Below the pieces are notes generated by a model. The model was not told where the DNA came from, ran no database searches, and saw only the letters and a program-made list of their open reading frames with translations. A stretch of 64,000 nt of DNA from Erythrobacter sp. SDW2 (GTDB lineage Bacteria; Pseudomonadota; Alphaproteobacteria; Sphingomonadales; Sphingomonadaceae). The stretch lies in contig NZ_CP090370.1 of assembly GCF_021431965.1 (NCBI RefSeq), forward strand, positions 1,922,001-1,986,000, written 5' to 3'. The position numbers were made by a program, and so were the translations under genes. The stretch's first letter is position 1. Each line of letters starts with the position of its first letter. Shown piece after piece: positions 35,651-43,662 of the stretch.

Positions 35651-36288
35651 ACACGCTCCAGCTCAATATCGGCGGGCGCACCTTCGCCATCGCTGTGCAG
35701 CCGGGCCAGGAAGATCATGTGCATCATCTAGCTTCGCAAATTGATGCGAAATTCCAGCAGCTTACTCCGCGCTACTCGCAGAATCTGCTGTTCGCTACAC
35801 TGCAACTGGCCGACGAGTTGCATCGCTCGCAACTCGCCTCGGCCCAAGCGAAGCAAGAGGCGCAGGCTGCGGTTGATGGAGCTTCCGACCTCAAGCGCGA
35901 GGCGGACATGGCAGTCGGCCAGACTGACAAATTAAAGCGCCGGATTGCCGAACTGGAGGAGGAGCTCAGCAATTTGCAATCCTCGATCCAACAGGAATCC
36001 AACAAATACAATGATCTCATCGCCGACAATGAGCGGTTCAAGATTGCCGTCATGGAGGCAGACACGGAGAAAACGCGGCTGCAAGGCGAACTTGCCTCGG
36101 CAAGGCGGGAGCGTGACGCACTCGAGCAGCAGTTGGCCGAAGCCCCTGCGGCTGCGTCAGGCCAGCAAGCCTTCTTCGATCCCGCCTCGTCGGCAATCGA
36201 CCCCGAATTGGTTCCAGCGCTGGAACGATTCGCCGAACTGCTCGAAAATTGTGCCAGCAAGCTTGAGGGTAAGGGCGCCGCATCCTAG
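35647..36288 (+). CDS. zapA: Cell division protein ZapA
   Basis: This 213-residue protein has an N-terminal ZapA domain (LQLNIGGRTFAIAVQPGQEDHVHHLASQIDAKF...LFATLQLADEL) that binds FtsZ. A long coiled coil of about residues 60-165 and a C-terminal helix follow. It is longer than the 100-110 residues of typical ZapA, the excess being the coiled coil. The order zapA - 6S RNA - 5-formyl-THF cyclo-ligase is widespread in proteobacteria. Confidence 0.9.
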   Translation: MNTLQLNIGGRTFAIAVQPGQEDHVHHLASQIDAKFQQLTPRYSQNLLFATLQLADELHRSQLASAQAKQEAQAAVDGASDLKREADMAVGQTDKLKRRIAELEEELSNLQSSIQQESNKYNDLIADNERFKIAVMEADTEKTRLQGELASARRERDALEQQLAEAPAAASGQQAFFDPASSAIDPELVPALERFAELLENCASKLEGKGAAS

Positions 36289-36289
36289 A

Positions 36290-36431
36290 TAGGCAGTGGC
36301 GGGACTGCCCGGCACGAGCCGAACGAATATCCCTGAGGCTATAAGCAATCCATGGGAGCTGTCCCTGCCTGGGTTAACGGGTTCGTCCCGGGGACTCGGG
36401 TAAACGGCGCCCACCTGACGTTAGGCGTCAG
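36290..36431 (+). ncRNA. ssrS: 6S RNA
   Basis: The region directly after zapA and before the cyclo-ligase gene has the alphaproteobacterial 6S RNA features: AATATCCCTGAGGC on the 5' side, and on the 3' side GGTTCGTCCCGGGGACTCGG with GGCGCCCACCTG. These form the long stem around a central bubble that mimics an open promoter and binds sigma-70 RNA polymerase. A short hairpin CTGACG-TTAGG-CGTCAG (36415-36431) marks the 3' end. Exact ends are approximate. Confidence 0.85.
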
Positions 36432-36496
36432 AGGATTTCACTGGCAAACGACCCATGGTGGTTCCGCCACACAATTTTGATGAAGTGCCGTAGATC

Positions 36497-36588
36497 CGTT
36501 CAGGCTGAGCCTGTCGAAGCCCCGCACTTTTTCCACTCAACTTATCACGAAGGACGAGCGGCCCTTCGACAAGCTCAGGACGAACGGT
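36497..36588. repeat. Inverted pair of sphingomonad-type palindromic repeats
   Basis: CCGTTCAGGCTGAGCCTGTC plus GAAGC (36497-36521) and CCCTTCGACAAGCTCAGGAC plus GAACGG (from about 36562) are inverted copies of one sequence, about 40 bases apart, as in REP doublets. A related fragment lies in imuB at 4166-4193. The right copy runs into the start of the cyclo-ligase gene. Confidence 0.75.
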
Positions 36589-37162
36589 GTTGGATAAGGC
36601 TGAACTGAGGAAGCGACTCCGCAAGATCCGCCGCGAGCACGTCGCGGGTCAACCGCCTGCGATCCGGTCGCTGCTGTTCAATCGTCCTCCTGCACCGCTG
36701 CTCGACATCATCCCCGATGGAGCTGTGATCGGCCTGTATCACGCGACGTCGCACGAAGCACCAACGGCTTCCTACGCCAAGTTTTTCTTCGAACGCGGGC
36801 ACACCCTGGCCCTGCCACGGTTTGCCACGGAGCGAAGCGAGATGACATTCGCCGCCTATACCGATCCCTTCACCGAGAGCGACCTTCTGGACGGCCCCTT
36901 CCAACTGATGCAACCGTCCGCCGCTGCCAGAAAGCTGGTTCCTGACGTCGTGTTCATCCCGCTGGTAGGGTTCACTGCCGACGGCCATCGTCTTGGCCAA
37001 GGGGGTGGCCACTATGATCGCTGGCTCGAAGCTCATCCGGACCGGACCAAGGTCGGTCTTGCCTGGGATGTACAACAGGTCGAGACATTGCCACTGGAGC
37101 CGCACGACCAGTACCTGGATGCCATCGTAACGCCAACCCGCTTGTACGGACCCTTTGCATGA
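36587..37162 (+). CDS. fau: 5-formyltetrahydrofolate cyclo-ligase
   Basis: This 191-residue enzyme converts 5-formyl-THF to 5,10-methenyl-THF with ATP. It has KAELRKRLRKIRREH at the N-terminus and the signature FIPLVGFTADGHRLGQGGGHYDRWLE, then KVGLAWDVQQVETLPLEPHDQYLDAIVT. The start is GTG 36587 (or TTG 36590), with AGGA at 36577-36580. Both the GTG and the AGGA lie in or at the edge of the palindromic repeat. The stop overlaps the DUF2842 gene as ATGA. Confidence 0.92.
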   Translation: MLDKAELRKRLRKIRREHVAGQPPAIRSLLFNRPPAPLLDIIPDGAVIGLYHATSHEAPTASYAKFFFERGHTLALPRFATERSEMTFAAYTDPFTESDLLDGPFQLMQPSAAARKLVPDVVFIPLVGFTADGHRLGQGGGHYDRWLEAHPDRTKVGLAWDVQQVETLPLEPHDQYLDAIVTPTRLYGPFA

Positions 37163-37374
37163 GAACCGAACCGACCTGGCGAATACCCTTCGGGGTACTA
37201 CTTCTGATCATCGCGCTCACGGCCTATGCGCTGGTGATCGCACGCTATGTGCCGGAGCTGATCGGTGGATGGCATGCGGCGTTCCAGACCGTCGTCTATC
37301 TCATCCTTGGCCTTGTATGGCTGCTTCCCCTCAAACGTTTCCTGCTGTGGATGGAGAGCGGCAGCAGCAAATGA
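37159..37374 (+). CDS. DUF2842 small membrane protein
   Basis: This 71-residue protein has two membrane segments (FGVLLLIIALTAYALVIARYV and AAFQTVVYLILGLVWLLPL), opens WRIPFG and ends FLLWME, as in the alphaproteobacterial DUF2842 family. The function is unknown. It is translationally coupled to the cyclo-ligase gene. Confidence 0.82.
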   Translation: MRTEPTWRIPFGVLLLIIALTAYALVIARYVPELIGGWHAAFQTVVYLILGLVWLLPLKRFLLWMESGSSK

Positions 37375-37391
37375 TTGACGCGGCGTAACGA

Positions 37392-38882
37392 GTGGCTAGC
37401 TTCCCCTTCAGGAGAGAAACGCTGGCCACATCATCATCTACGTCCGTTGCGGGCGACGTCGCTCGCCAGGGAACCCGTCTCGGTCTCGGTACCAAGCTCG
37501 CCTATGGCTTCGGTAGCGTGGCGTTCGGGGTCAAGGACGGTGGCTTTAACTACTTCCTGCTACTGTTCTACGGCACGGTTGTAGGGCTGGAACCGGGTCT
37601 TGTCGGTCTCGCCATCCTAATTGCTCTGGTGCTGGATGCGATCAGCGATCCGCTCGTCGGCTATTGGTCGGACAACCTCCATTCCCGCTGGGGCCGCCGA
37701 CATCCCTTCATGTATGCTTCGGCCATACCGGTCGCGGCAACCTACTATCTGCTGTGGAACCCACCCGAGGGACTCAGCCAAGGCGAGCTGTTCGTTTTTC
37801 TGCTTGGCCTGGCGGTGCTGATCCGCACTTTCATCACTTTCTACGAAACGCCCAGCTCGGCGCTCTTGCCAGAACTTACGGCGGACTACGAGGAACGCAC
37901 CAGCCTCCAGACGTTTCGCATCATGTTCGGCTGGGTCGGCGGCAATGCCATGACCGTGCTGATGTTCGGCGCACTGCTGGTGCCGACAGCGCAGTATTCG
38001 CACGGCATCCTCAACCGCGACGGCTATGCATCCTATGGCATCATCGCCTCGGCCCTGATCTTCACTGCGATCGTCGTTTCAGCGCTCGCCACCCACCGGC
38101 ACATCCCGAACCTGCGCCAGCCTCCGGCAAAGCAGCAGTTCTCGCTCCGCCGGCTGTTCGGGGAGATGTTCGAAACCTTGCGAGAAAGCAGCTTCCTGGC
38201 CCTGTTCTGGGCGACCGTGATGGGTTCGGTGGCGACAGGCCTTTCGGCCGCGCTGGCGTTCGTGATGCTCAGCTATTTCTGGGGCTTTTCGTCGGAACAG
38301 CAGTTCATCTGGACCGCGCTGGTCTTTTTCTCCGCTCTCATCGCCTTTGCCATCGCGCCTGCCATCGGCAAGCGATTCGGCAAGAAGAAGGCCGTCATAG
38401 TCCTGGGCATCGTCGCGTTCACCGTTGCGCCCGCCCCGGTCATCCTGCGCCTGATGGGTCTGATGCCTGAAAACGGCGATCCGATCCTGTTTCCGCTGGT
38501 GGCGGCGATCAATACGCTCGACCTGTCGCTCATCATCGCCTTGCAGGCGATCCTCTATTCGATGATCGCCGACCTCGTCGAAAGCAGCGAGCTACGCACA
38601 GGAAGACGGTCGGAAGGCGTGTTCTACGCGGCGGTCACCTTCACCCGCAAATGCACCGTCGGCCTGGGATCGTTTACGGGCGGCCTGATCCTGACCGCCA
38701 TCTCCTTCCCGCAAGGGGCGGATCCATCGACCGTCCGCGCCGATACGCTGTGGTGGCTGGGCGCGGCCTATGCACCGAGCCTGTGGGTGCTGTGGCTGGC
38801 GATGCTGTTCTGCATCAGCCGCTATCGCATCACCAAGGAAGAGCACGAGGCGAACCTGGAGCGGCTCGCCTCGCGCCAATAA
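37392..38882 (+). CDS. GPH-family sugar:cation symporter (MFS transporter)
   Basis: This 496-residue transporter has about 12 segments. The pattern KLAYGFGSVAFGVKDGGFNYFLLLFY, ALVLDAISDPLVGYWSDNLHSRWGRRHPFMY and FYETPSSALLPELTADYEERTSLQTFRI is characteristic of the glycoside-pentoside-hexuronide:cation symporter group (MelB-like). The substrate is unknown. The start is GTG 37392. The stop abuts the stop of the convergent nitronate monooxygenase gene with no gap. Confidence 0.86.
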   Translation: MASFPFRRETLATSSSTSVAGDVARQGTRLGLGTKLAYGFGSVAFGVKDGGFNYFLLLFYGTVVGLEPGLVGLAILIALVLDAISDPLVGYWSDNLHSRWGRRHPFMYASAIPVAATYYLLWNPPEGLSQGELFVFLLGLAVLIRTFITFYETPSSALLPELTADYEERTSLQTFRIMFGWVGGNAMTVLMFGALLVPTAQYSHGILNRDGYASYGIIASALIFTAIVVSALATHRHIPNLRQPPAKQQFSLRRLFGEMFETLRESSFLALFWATVMGSVATGLSAALAFVMLSYFWGFSSEQQFIWTALVFFSALIAFAIAPAIGKRFGKKKAVIVLGIVAFTVAPAPVILRLMGLMPENGDPILFPLVAAINTLDLSLIIALQAILYSMIADLVESSELRTGRRSEGVFYAAVTFTRKCTVGLGSFTGGLILTAISFPQGADPSTVRADTLWWLGAAYAPSLWVLWLAMLFCISRYRITKEEHEANLERLASRQ

Positions 38883-39857
38883 TCAGGCCGCTTGCAGCCT
38901 GTTCATACGGGCGAGGATTTCCTCTGCCTCCTGCATGATCCGGTCGATCAGTTCCTTGCAGGTCGGGATATCGTGGATGAGACCGGCGACCATGCCGCAG
39001 CTCCATGCGCCGGCATCCATGTCGCCATCCATCATGATGCGCGGATAGACCCCGGCGACTTCGCCGATGATGTCCTCGAACTTCAGCTTGTCGCCCAGCG
39101 CCTTCTCTTTCTCGAGCAGGCGCTCGACCGCTTCATTGGTCATCACGCGCTCGGTGTTGCGCAGCGGGCGCATCACCAGGCGGGTGTCGAGCTCGCTGGC
39201 GGCGACAATGGCCTGCTTCACATTATCATGCACCGGGGCTTCCTTGGTGGCGATGAAGCGCGTGCCCATGTTCATCCCTGCCGCGCCCATGGCGAGCGAC
39301 GCAATGAGGCTGCGCCCGTCGGCCATGCCGCCGCTCGAAACGAACGGGATTTCCAGCTCGTCCGCCGCGCGCGGGAGCAGGATAAAATTCGGGATGTCGT
39401 CCTCACCCGGGTGACCGCCGCACTCGAAGCCATCGACCGAAACCGCATCGCAGCCGATTTCCTGCGCCTTGAGGCTGTGGCGCACGCTGGTGCATTTGTG
39501 GATCACCTTGACCCCGGCATCCTTGAGCGCGGGCATCACCTGCACCGGGTTGCGCCCGGCGGTTTCGACGACCTTCACACCGCCATCGATGATGGCCTTG
39601 ACCAGCCCCGGATAGTCCGGCGGCGTCAGCGAAGGCAGGAAGGTCAGGTTCACGCCAAAGGGCTTGTCCGTCATGTCGCGGCACTTGGCGATTTCGTTGG
39701 AGAGCTTTTCCGGGGTGCCCTGGGTCAGCCCGGTGATGATGCCGAGACCGCCGGCATTGGAAACCGCCGCAGCCATCTCGGCAAAGCCGACATAGTGCAT
39801 GCCGCCCTGGATGATGGGATGCTCGATGCCGAACATTTCGGTGATGGCGGTTTTCAT
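38883..39857 (-). CDS. Nitronate monooxygenase (2-nitropropane dioxygenase family)
   Basis: This 324-residue FMN-dependent TIM-barrel enzyme has IIQGGMHYVGFAEMAAAVSNAGGLGIITG, VSVDGFECGGHPGEDDIPNFILLPRAA and FVSSGGMADGRSLIASLAMGAAGMNMGTRF, the last being the FMN phosphate site. Family members oxidise nitronates such as propionate-3-nitronate; related enoyl-reductase-like members exist. The start at 39857 has GGAGAG upstream. It is monocistronic. Confidence 0.88.
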   Translation of the reverse strand: MKTAITEMFGIEHPIIQGGMHYVGFAEMAAAVSNAGGLGIITGLTQGTPEKLSNEIAKCRDMTDKPFGVNLTFLPSLTPPDYPGLVKAIIDGGVKVVETAGRNPVQVMPALKDAGVKVIHKCTSVRHSLKAQEIGCDAVSVDGFECGGHPGEDDIPNFILLPRAADELEIPFVSSGGMADGRSLIASLAMGAAGMNMGTRFIATKEAPVHDNVKQAIVAASELDTRLVMRPLRNTERVMTNEAVERLLEKEKALGDKLKFEDIIGEVAGVYPRIMMDGDMDAGAWSCGMVAGLIHDIPTCKELIDRIMQEAEEILARMNRLQAA

Positions 39858-39953
39858 GCTGGTTCTCTCCCCACAGGTTTTCGCTTGCAACGGACCCTTG
39901 CCGTTAGCGAGACAAAGCTCAAACAAAAATTGCCTTGGGAAGGGCGAAACGCG

Positions 39954-39970
39954 ACTTCCCGGGAGGGAAG

Positions 39971-39971
<1 letters not shown>
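39954..39971 (-). terminator. Hairpin at the 3' end of tRNA-Asp
   Basis: A seven-base stem, ACTTCCC/GGGAAGT with a GGGA loop, directly abuts the CCA end of the minus-strand tRNA gene. A T-rich stretch (ATTTTTGTTT on the minus strand) follows about 20 bases later. Confidence 0.45.
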
Positions 39972-40047
<76 letters not shown>

Positions 40048-40238
40048 GCAAACCACTGGCGCAATCGCTGCGTTCCTGCGTGGGAGCGGCGCAACTAGGG
40101 CAGGCTCCCGAGGCTGTCAATAACCCTTGAACGCAAATTTCGCGGGCGGGAAACATACAACCGCGTTAACCATATTTTCGCCTCTTCCAGGCACCTCCCT
40201 GTTCAACGCAATCTGCTGGCAACGGGGGGATTCCTGCC

Positions 40239-40682
40239 ATGCGCAAGTTTGTATTGACTGCCGCCCTTGCCTGCCTCGCCACCGGAGCCATGGCCGCGCA
40301 GTCGGCCATCGATATCCGGAAGTCGGTCTATATCGAACGCGCCGAACGACAGGGCGACCGCGTGGTGCGCGCGCTCGAACCTGCGACCACGCTTCGCAAA
40401 GGCGATTCGGTGGTCCTTATGCTCACTTGGAGTGCATCCGGGCAGAGCGACAGCTTTACCGTGTCCAGCCCGGTTCCTCGGGATCTCGCCTTCAAGCGCA
40501 GCGGCGGCCGGGACGCACAGGTCTCCATTGATGGTGGGAACAGTTGGGGTCAGCTCACGGAGATGCGCATCGGGGCGCGTCGAGCCTCGCCGGAAGAGGT
40601 CACTCATTTGCGCTGGCAGGTCAGCCGCGAAGAAGCCCTGCGCGGCAAGGGCATGTTAAGCTACAGCGCTATCGTGCGCTGA
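40239..40682 (+). CDS. Secreted hypothetical protein
   Basis: This 147-residue protein has a signal peptide (MRKFVLTAALACLATGAMAA). The mature part, IDIRKSVYIERAERQGDRVVRALEPATTLRKGDSVVLMLTW..., resembles the beta-sandwich DUF11-like repeat of cell-surface proteins (conversion of an unbounded repeat to a single domain). It ends GMLSYSAIVR. The function is unknown. The upstream region contains TTAACCAT at about 40166, a CtrA-like half site. Confidence 0.7.
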   Translation: MRKFVLTAALACLATGAMAAQSAIDIRKSVYIERAERQGDRVVRALEPATTLRKGDSVVLMLTWSASGQSDSFTVSSPVPRDLAFKRSGGRDAQVSIDGGNSWGQLTEMRIGARRASPEEVTHLRWQVSREEALRGKGMLSYSAIVR

Positions 40683-41279
40683 TCAGCAATTTTCATACTT
40701 CCAGTTCCGCTTCTTGCCTTCGGCCAGCCATTCGAGCGTGGACGCTATCCGCTTGGCGCGGGTTTCCTCACGCTTCGCCTCGGTGATCCATTCGAGATAT
40801 TCCCGGCGGTGTGATGGAGCGAGCCGGGCAAAGGATGCTTTCGCCTCGGGCTTGCCTTCCAGTGCTACCGCGAAATAGTCCGGCATCGGGATCTCCGGCT
40901 TGGGCTTTGGCGCGCCGCTTCCCTTGGTCGCGCTGCCGTGCTTGGCCACGCGATCCCGAGCAGCGTGAATCGCTGCGATAACCTTTAACTCAGGCGGGAT
41001 CTCTTCGAGGCTGGCAATCTTGCCATATCCTCCCATCCCCCCATTCCCCTTTGCAGCCTGGCGTCCATCGCCATGGATGACCAAGGCACAATGCGCCTTG
41101 AAGGCCGATATACCGGCGACATTCTTCCCGCCGACAAGGAAGTGCGGCATGCCCCATTTGATGTCCTCTGTGCCCTCGGGCAGCGCCTCATGCGCTAACT
41201 CGCGCAGGCGCGTGAGGATCGGCTGCGCAAAGGGCGCGGCCTTGTCGATATAGGCGTCGATGCGCGGGTCCCTCTCCAT
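40683..41279 (-). CDS. YdeI/OmpD-associated family protein (DUF1801-type N-terminus)
   Basis: This is a 198-residue protein. The first part, MERDPRIDAYIDKAAPFAQPILTRLRELAHEALPEGTEDIKWGMPHFL, is a DUF1801-like domain. The C-terminal part, FARLAPSHRREYLEWITEAKREETRAKRIASTLEWLAEGKKRNW, is the YdeI/OmpD-associated domain, linked to bacteriocin or antimicrobial-peptide resistance in other bacteria. It is soluble, and its biochemical role is not known. Confidence 0.82.
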   Translation of the reverse strand: MERDPRIDAYIDKAAPFAQPILTRLRELAHEALPEGTEDIKWGMPHFLVGGKNVAGISAFKAHCALVIHGDGRQAAKGNGGMGGYGKIASLEEIPPELKVIAAIHAARDRVAKHGSATKGSGAPKPKPEIPMPDYFAVALEGKPEAKASFARLAPSHRREYLEWITEAKREETRAKRIASTLEWLAEGKKRNWKYENC

Positions 41280-41297
41280 GCGGAGAGGTATATCACA

Positions 41298-42587
41298 TCA
41301 GCCAGCGAGAATCAGCGCCGGAGTTTCCAGCAGTCGCTTAAGTGCCTGCACGAAGCTCGCCGCATCGTAGCCATCGACCACGCGGTGGTCGCAGCTGATC
41401 GAGATGTTCATCAGCTTGCGCTTCTCGATCCGCTCGCCTGCCCCCAAACCATTGGCGCCGTCGGGGACAAACATCGGGCGTTCGATGATGCGGTTGGGGC
41501 CGATGATCGCGACTTCGGGCCGGTTGATGACCGGCGTGGTCGCCACGCCGCCCAGCGGGCCGAGCGAGGTTACCGTCAGCGTGCCGCCCGACAGTTCATC
41601 GGACTTGGCCTTGCCCGTTCGTGCTGCTTCGGCGAGGCGCGCAATTTCATTCGCCAGCTGCCACAGGTTCTTCGCCTCGGCATTGCGGATCACCGGGACC
41701 ATCAGCCCGGCATCGGTCTGTGTCGCCATGCCGAGGTGCACTGCGCCGCTACGGGTTATCACACCCGCTTCGTCGTCGTAGCGGGCGTTGATCATGGGAA
41801 ACTCGGGGAGCGTCTTGCAGATCGCGGTGATCAGCAGCGGCAGGATCGTCAGCTTGGGCCGGTCTGCGCGCTTTGCATTGAGCTGCGCGCGAATGGTCTC
41901 GAGATCGGTCACGTCGCATTCCTCGACATAAGAGAAATGCGGGATGTGGCGCTTCGAAGCCGCCATGTTCTCGGCGATGCGGCGGCGCATGCCGATGACC
42001 TTGATCTCCTCGTCATTGCGCGTCGGCGCAGCTGCGGAGAAGCCGCTGGTATAGGACAGGAAGGCGTCGAGATCAGCGTGGCGAATACGGCCATCCTCGG
42101 CCGGTTTCACTTGCGCGAGATCGATGCCGAGATCTATCGCGCGAGCGCGAACGGCGGGCGATGCAAGCACCTTCGCTTCGACCCTGGGAGAGGGAGCAGG
42201 GGTAACCGGCTGAGGCGGAGCGGGCTCGGGATTGGCGGCCACCGCATCGTCGCCATCGCTCGCGTCGGGCGTCTCGACTTCGATCCGTTTTTCGACGACT
42301 TCAGGCTTCGGTGCCGGAGCAGCCTCGACGGGCTCTTCAGCCTCACCTTCAACCTCGATCACCAGCAGCATCGCACCGACCGAAACCACATCGCCCGGCT
42401 CGCCGGCAATCTCGGTCACCGTACCCGCAACCGGGCTCTCGATATCGATCGTCGCCTTGTCGGTCATCACGTCGACCAGGTGCTGGTCTTCCTCGACCCG
42501 GTCTCCGACCTTGACATGCCATTCGACGACTTCCGCCTCGGCAACGCCTTCGCCCACGTCGGGCATGTTGAATGTGAACTTGGCCAT
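41298..42587 (-). CDS. bkdB: Branched-chain 2-oxo acid dehydrogenase, E2 acyltransferase
   Basis: This 429-residue E2 has one N-terminal lipoyl domain with the lipoylated lysine in VMTDKATIDIESPV, a proline/alanine-rich linker, a peripheral subunit-binding domain (SPAVRARAIDLGIDLAQVKPAEDGRI) and a catalytic domain ending with the HxxxD motif in SCDHRVVDGYDAASF. It takes the acyl group from E1 to CoA. It follows E1 beta after four bases. No E3 (lpd) gene follows here. The branched-chain specificity is inferred from the E1 alpha/beta form. Confidence 0.9.
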   Translation of the reverse strand: MAKFTFNMPDVGEGVAEAEVVEWHVKVGDRVEEDQHLVDVMTDKATIDIESPVAGTVTEIAGEPGDVVSVGAMLLVIEVEGEAEEPVEAAPAPKPEVVEKRIEVETPDASDGDDAVAANPEPAPPQPVTPAPSPRVEAKVLASPAVRARAIDLGIDLAQVKPAEDGRIRHADLDAFLSYTSGFSAAAPTRNDEEIKVIGMRRRIAENMAASKRHIPHFSYVEECDVTDLETIRAQLNAKRADRPKLTILPLLITAICKTLPEFPMINARYDDEAGVITRSGAVHLGMATQTDAGLMVPVIRNAEAKNLWQLANEIARLAEAARTGKAKSDELSGGTLTVTSLGPLGGVATTPVINRPEVAIIGPNRIIERPMFVPDGANGLGAGERIEKRKLMNISISCDHRVVDGYDAASFVQALKRLLETPALILAG

Positions 42588-42591
42588 CGGG

Positions 42592-43662
42592 TCAGTCCTT
42601 CAAAAGTCGGTCAATCGCTTCGCCGAGACGAACGGGGCCGGGGAAATAGGCCCATTCGAGGCTGTGCGGATAGGGTGTGTCGAAGCCGGTGACGCGTTCG
42701 ATCGGAGCTTCGAGGTGGTAGAAGCAGCGTTCCTGAACCAGTGCGGAGAGTTCCGCACCGAAGCCGGAGGTGCGGGTCGCCTCGTGCACGATCATGCACT
42801 TGCCGGTCTTCTTCACCGATGCCTCGATCGCCTCGATATCGAGCGGCACGAGCGTCCTCAGGTCGAGGATCTCGGCATCGACGCCCTTCTCGCGGCACAC
42901 CGCCTCGGCGACATGGACCATGGTGCCATAGGCCAGCACGGTCAGCGTCTCGCCCTCGGTCACCACCCGCGCTTTGCCCAGCGGGACCTTGTAGTAGCCC
43001 TCGGGAACCACCGAATCCTTGTGCTTTTTCCAAGGCTCGACCGGCTTGTCGTAATAGCCGGAGAACGGCCCGTTGTAGATCCGCTTGGGCTCGAAGAAGA
43101 TCACCGGATCGTCGTCTTCGATGCAGCTGATCAGGAGCCCCTTGGCATCGTAGGGCGTCGAAGGGATCACCGTCTTGAGGCCCGCGACATGGGTGAACAG
43201 TGCCTCCGGGCTCTGGCTGTGGGTCTGGCCACCGAAGATGCCCCCGCCAAACGGCGAGCGCACCGTCATCGGTGCAATGTAATCGCAGGCCGAACGATAG
43301 CGCAGCCGCGCCGCCTCGGAGATCAACTGGTCGAGCCCCGGATAGATGTAATCGGCGAACTGGATCTCAGGCACCGGACGCAGGCCATAGGCCCCCATCC
43401 CCACCGCCGCACCGATGATCCCGCACTCGGATATCGGCGTGTCGAACACGCGGTTCTTGCCGTATTTCTCTTGCAAGTGAGCCGTGGCACGGAACACGCC
43501 GCCGAAGTAGCCCACGTCTTCGCCCATGATGATGACGTCGGGATCGCGTTCGAGCATGATGTCGAGCGCGTCGTTGATCGCCTCGATCATGTTGAGACGA
43601 CGCCCAGTCTCGTTGGCGGTGCCCGCTTCTGCCGCGGCCGGCTCTTTCACTTCGCTGCTCAT
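42592..43662 (-). CDS. bkdA2: 2-oxo acid dehydrogenase E1 component, beta subunit
   Basis: This 356-residue protein begins MSSEVKEPAAAEAGTANETG and has the conserved blocks LNMIEAINDALDIMLERDPDVIIMGEDVGYFGGVFRAT, RVFDTPISECGIIGAAVGMGAYGLRPVPEIQFADY and RSPFGGGIFGGQTHSQSPEALF. Together with E1 alpha it decarboxylates branched-chain 2-oxo acids. Its start overlaps the E1 alpha stop as ATGA. The N-terminal acidic/alanine-rich extension is probably flexible. Confidence 0.92.
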   Translation of the reverse strand: MSSEVKEPAAAEAGTANETGRRLNMIEAINDALDIMLERDPDVIIMGEDVGYFGGVFRATAHLQEKYGKNRVFDTPISECGIIGAAVGMGAYGLRPVPEIQFADYIYPGLDQLISEAARLRYRSACDYIAPMTVRSPFGGGIFGGQTHSQSPEALFTHVAGLKTVIPSTPYDAKGLLISCIEDDDPVIFFEPKRIYNGPFSGYYDKPVEPWKKHKDSVVPEGYYKVPLGKARVVTEGETLTVLAYGTMVHVAEAVCREKGVDAEILDLRTLVPLDIEAIEASVKKTGKCMIVHEATRTSGFGAELSALVQERCFYHLEAPIERVTGFDTPYPHSLEWAYFPGPVRLGEAIDRLLKD

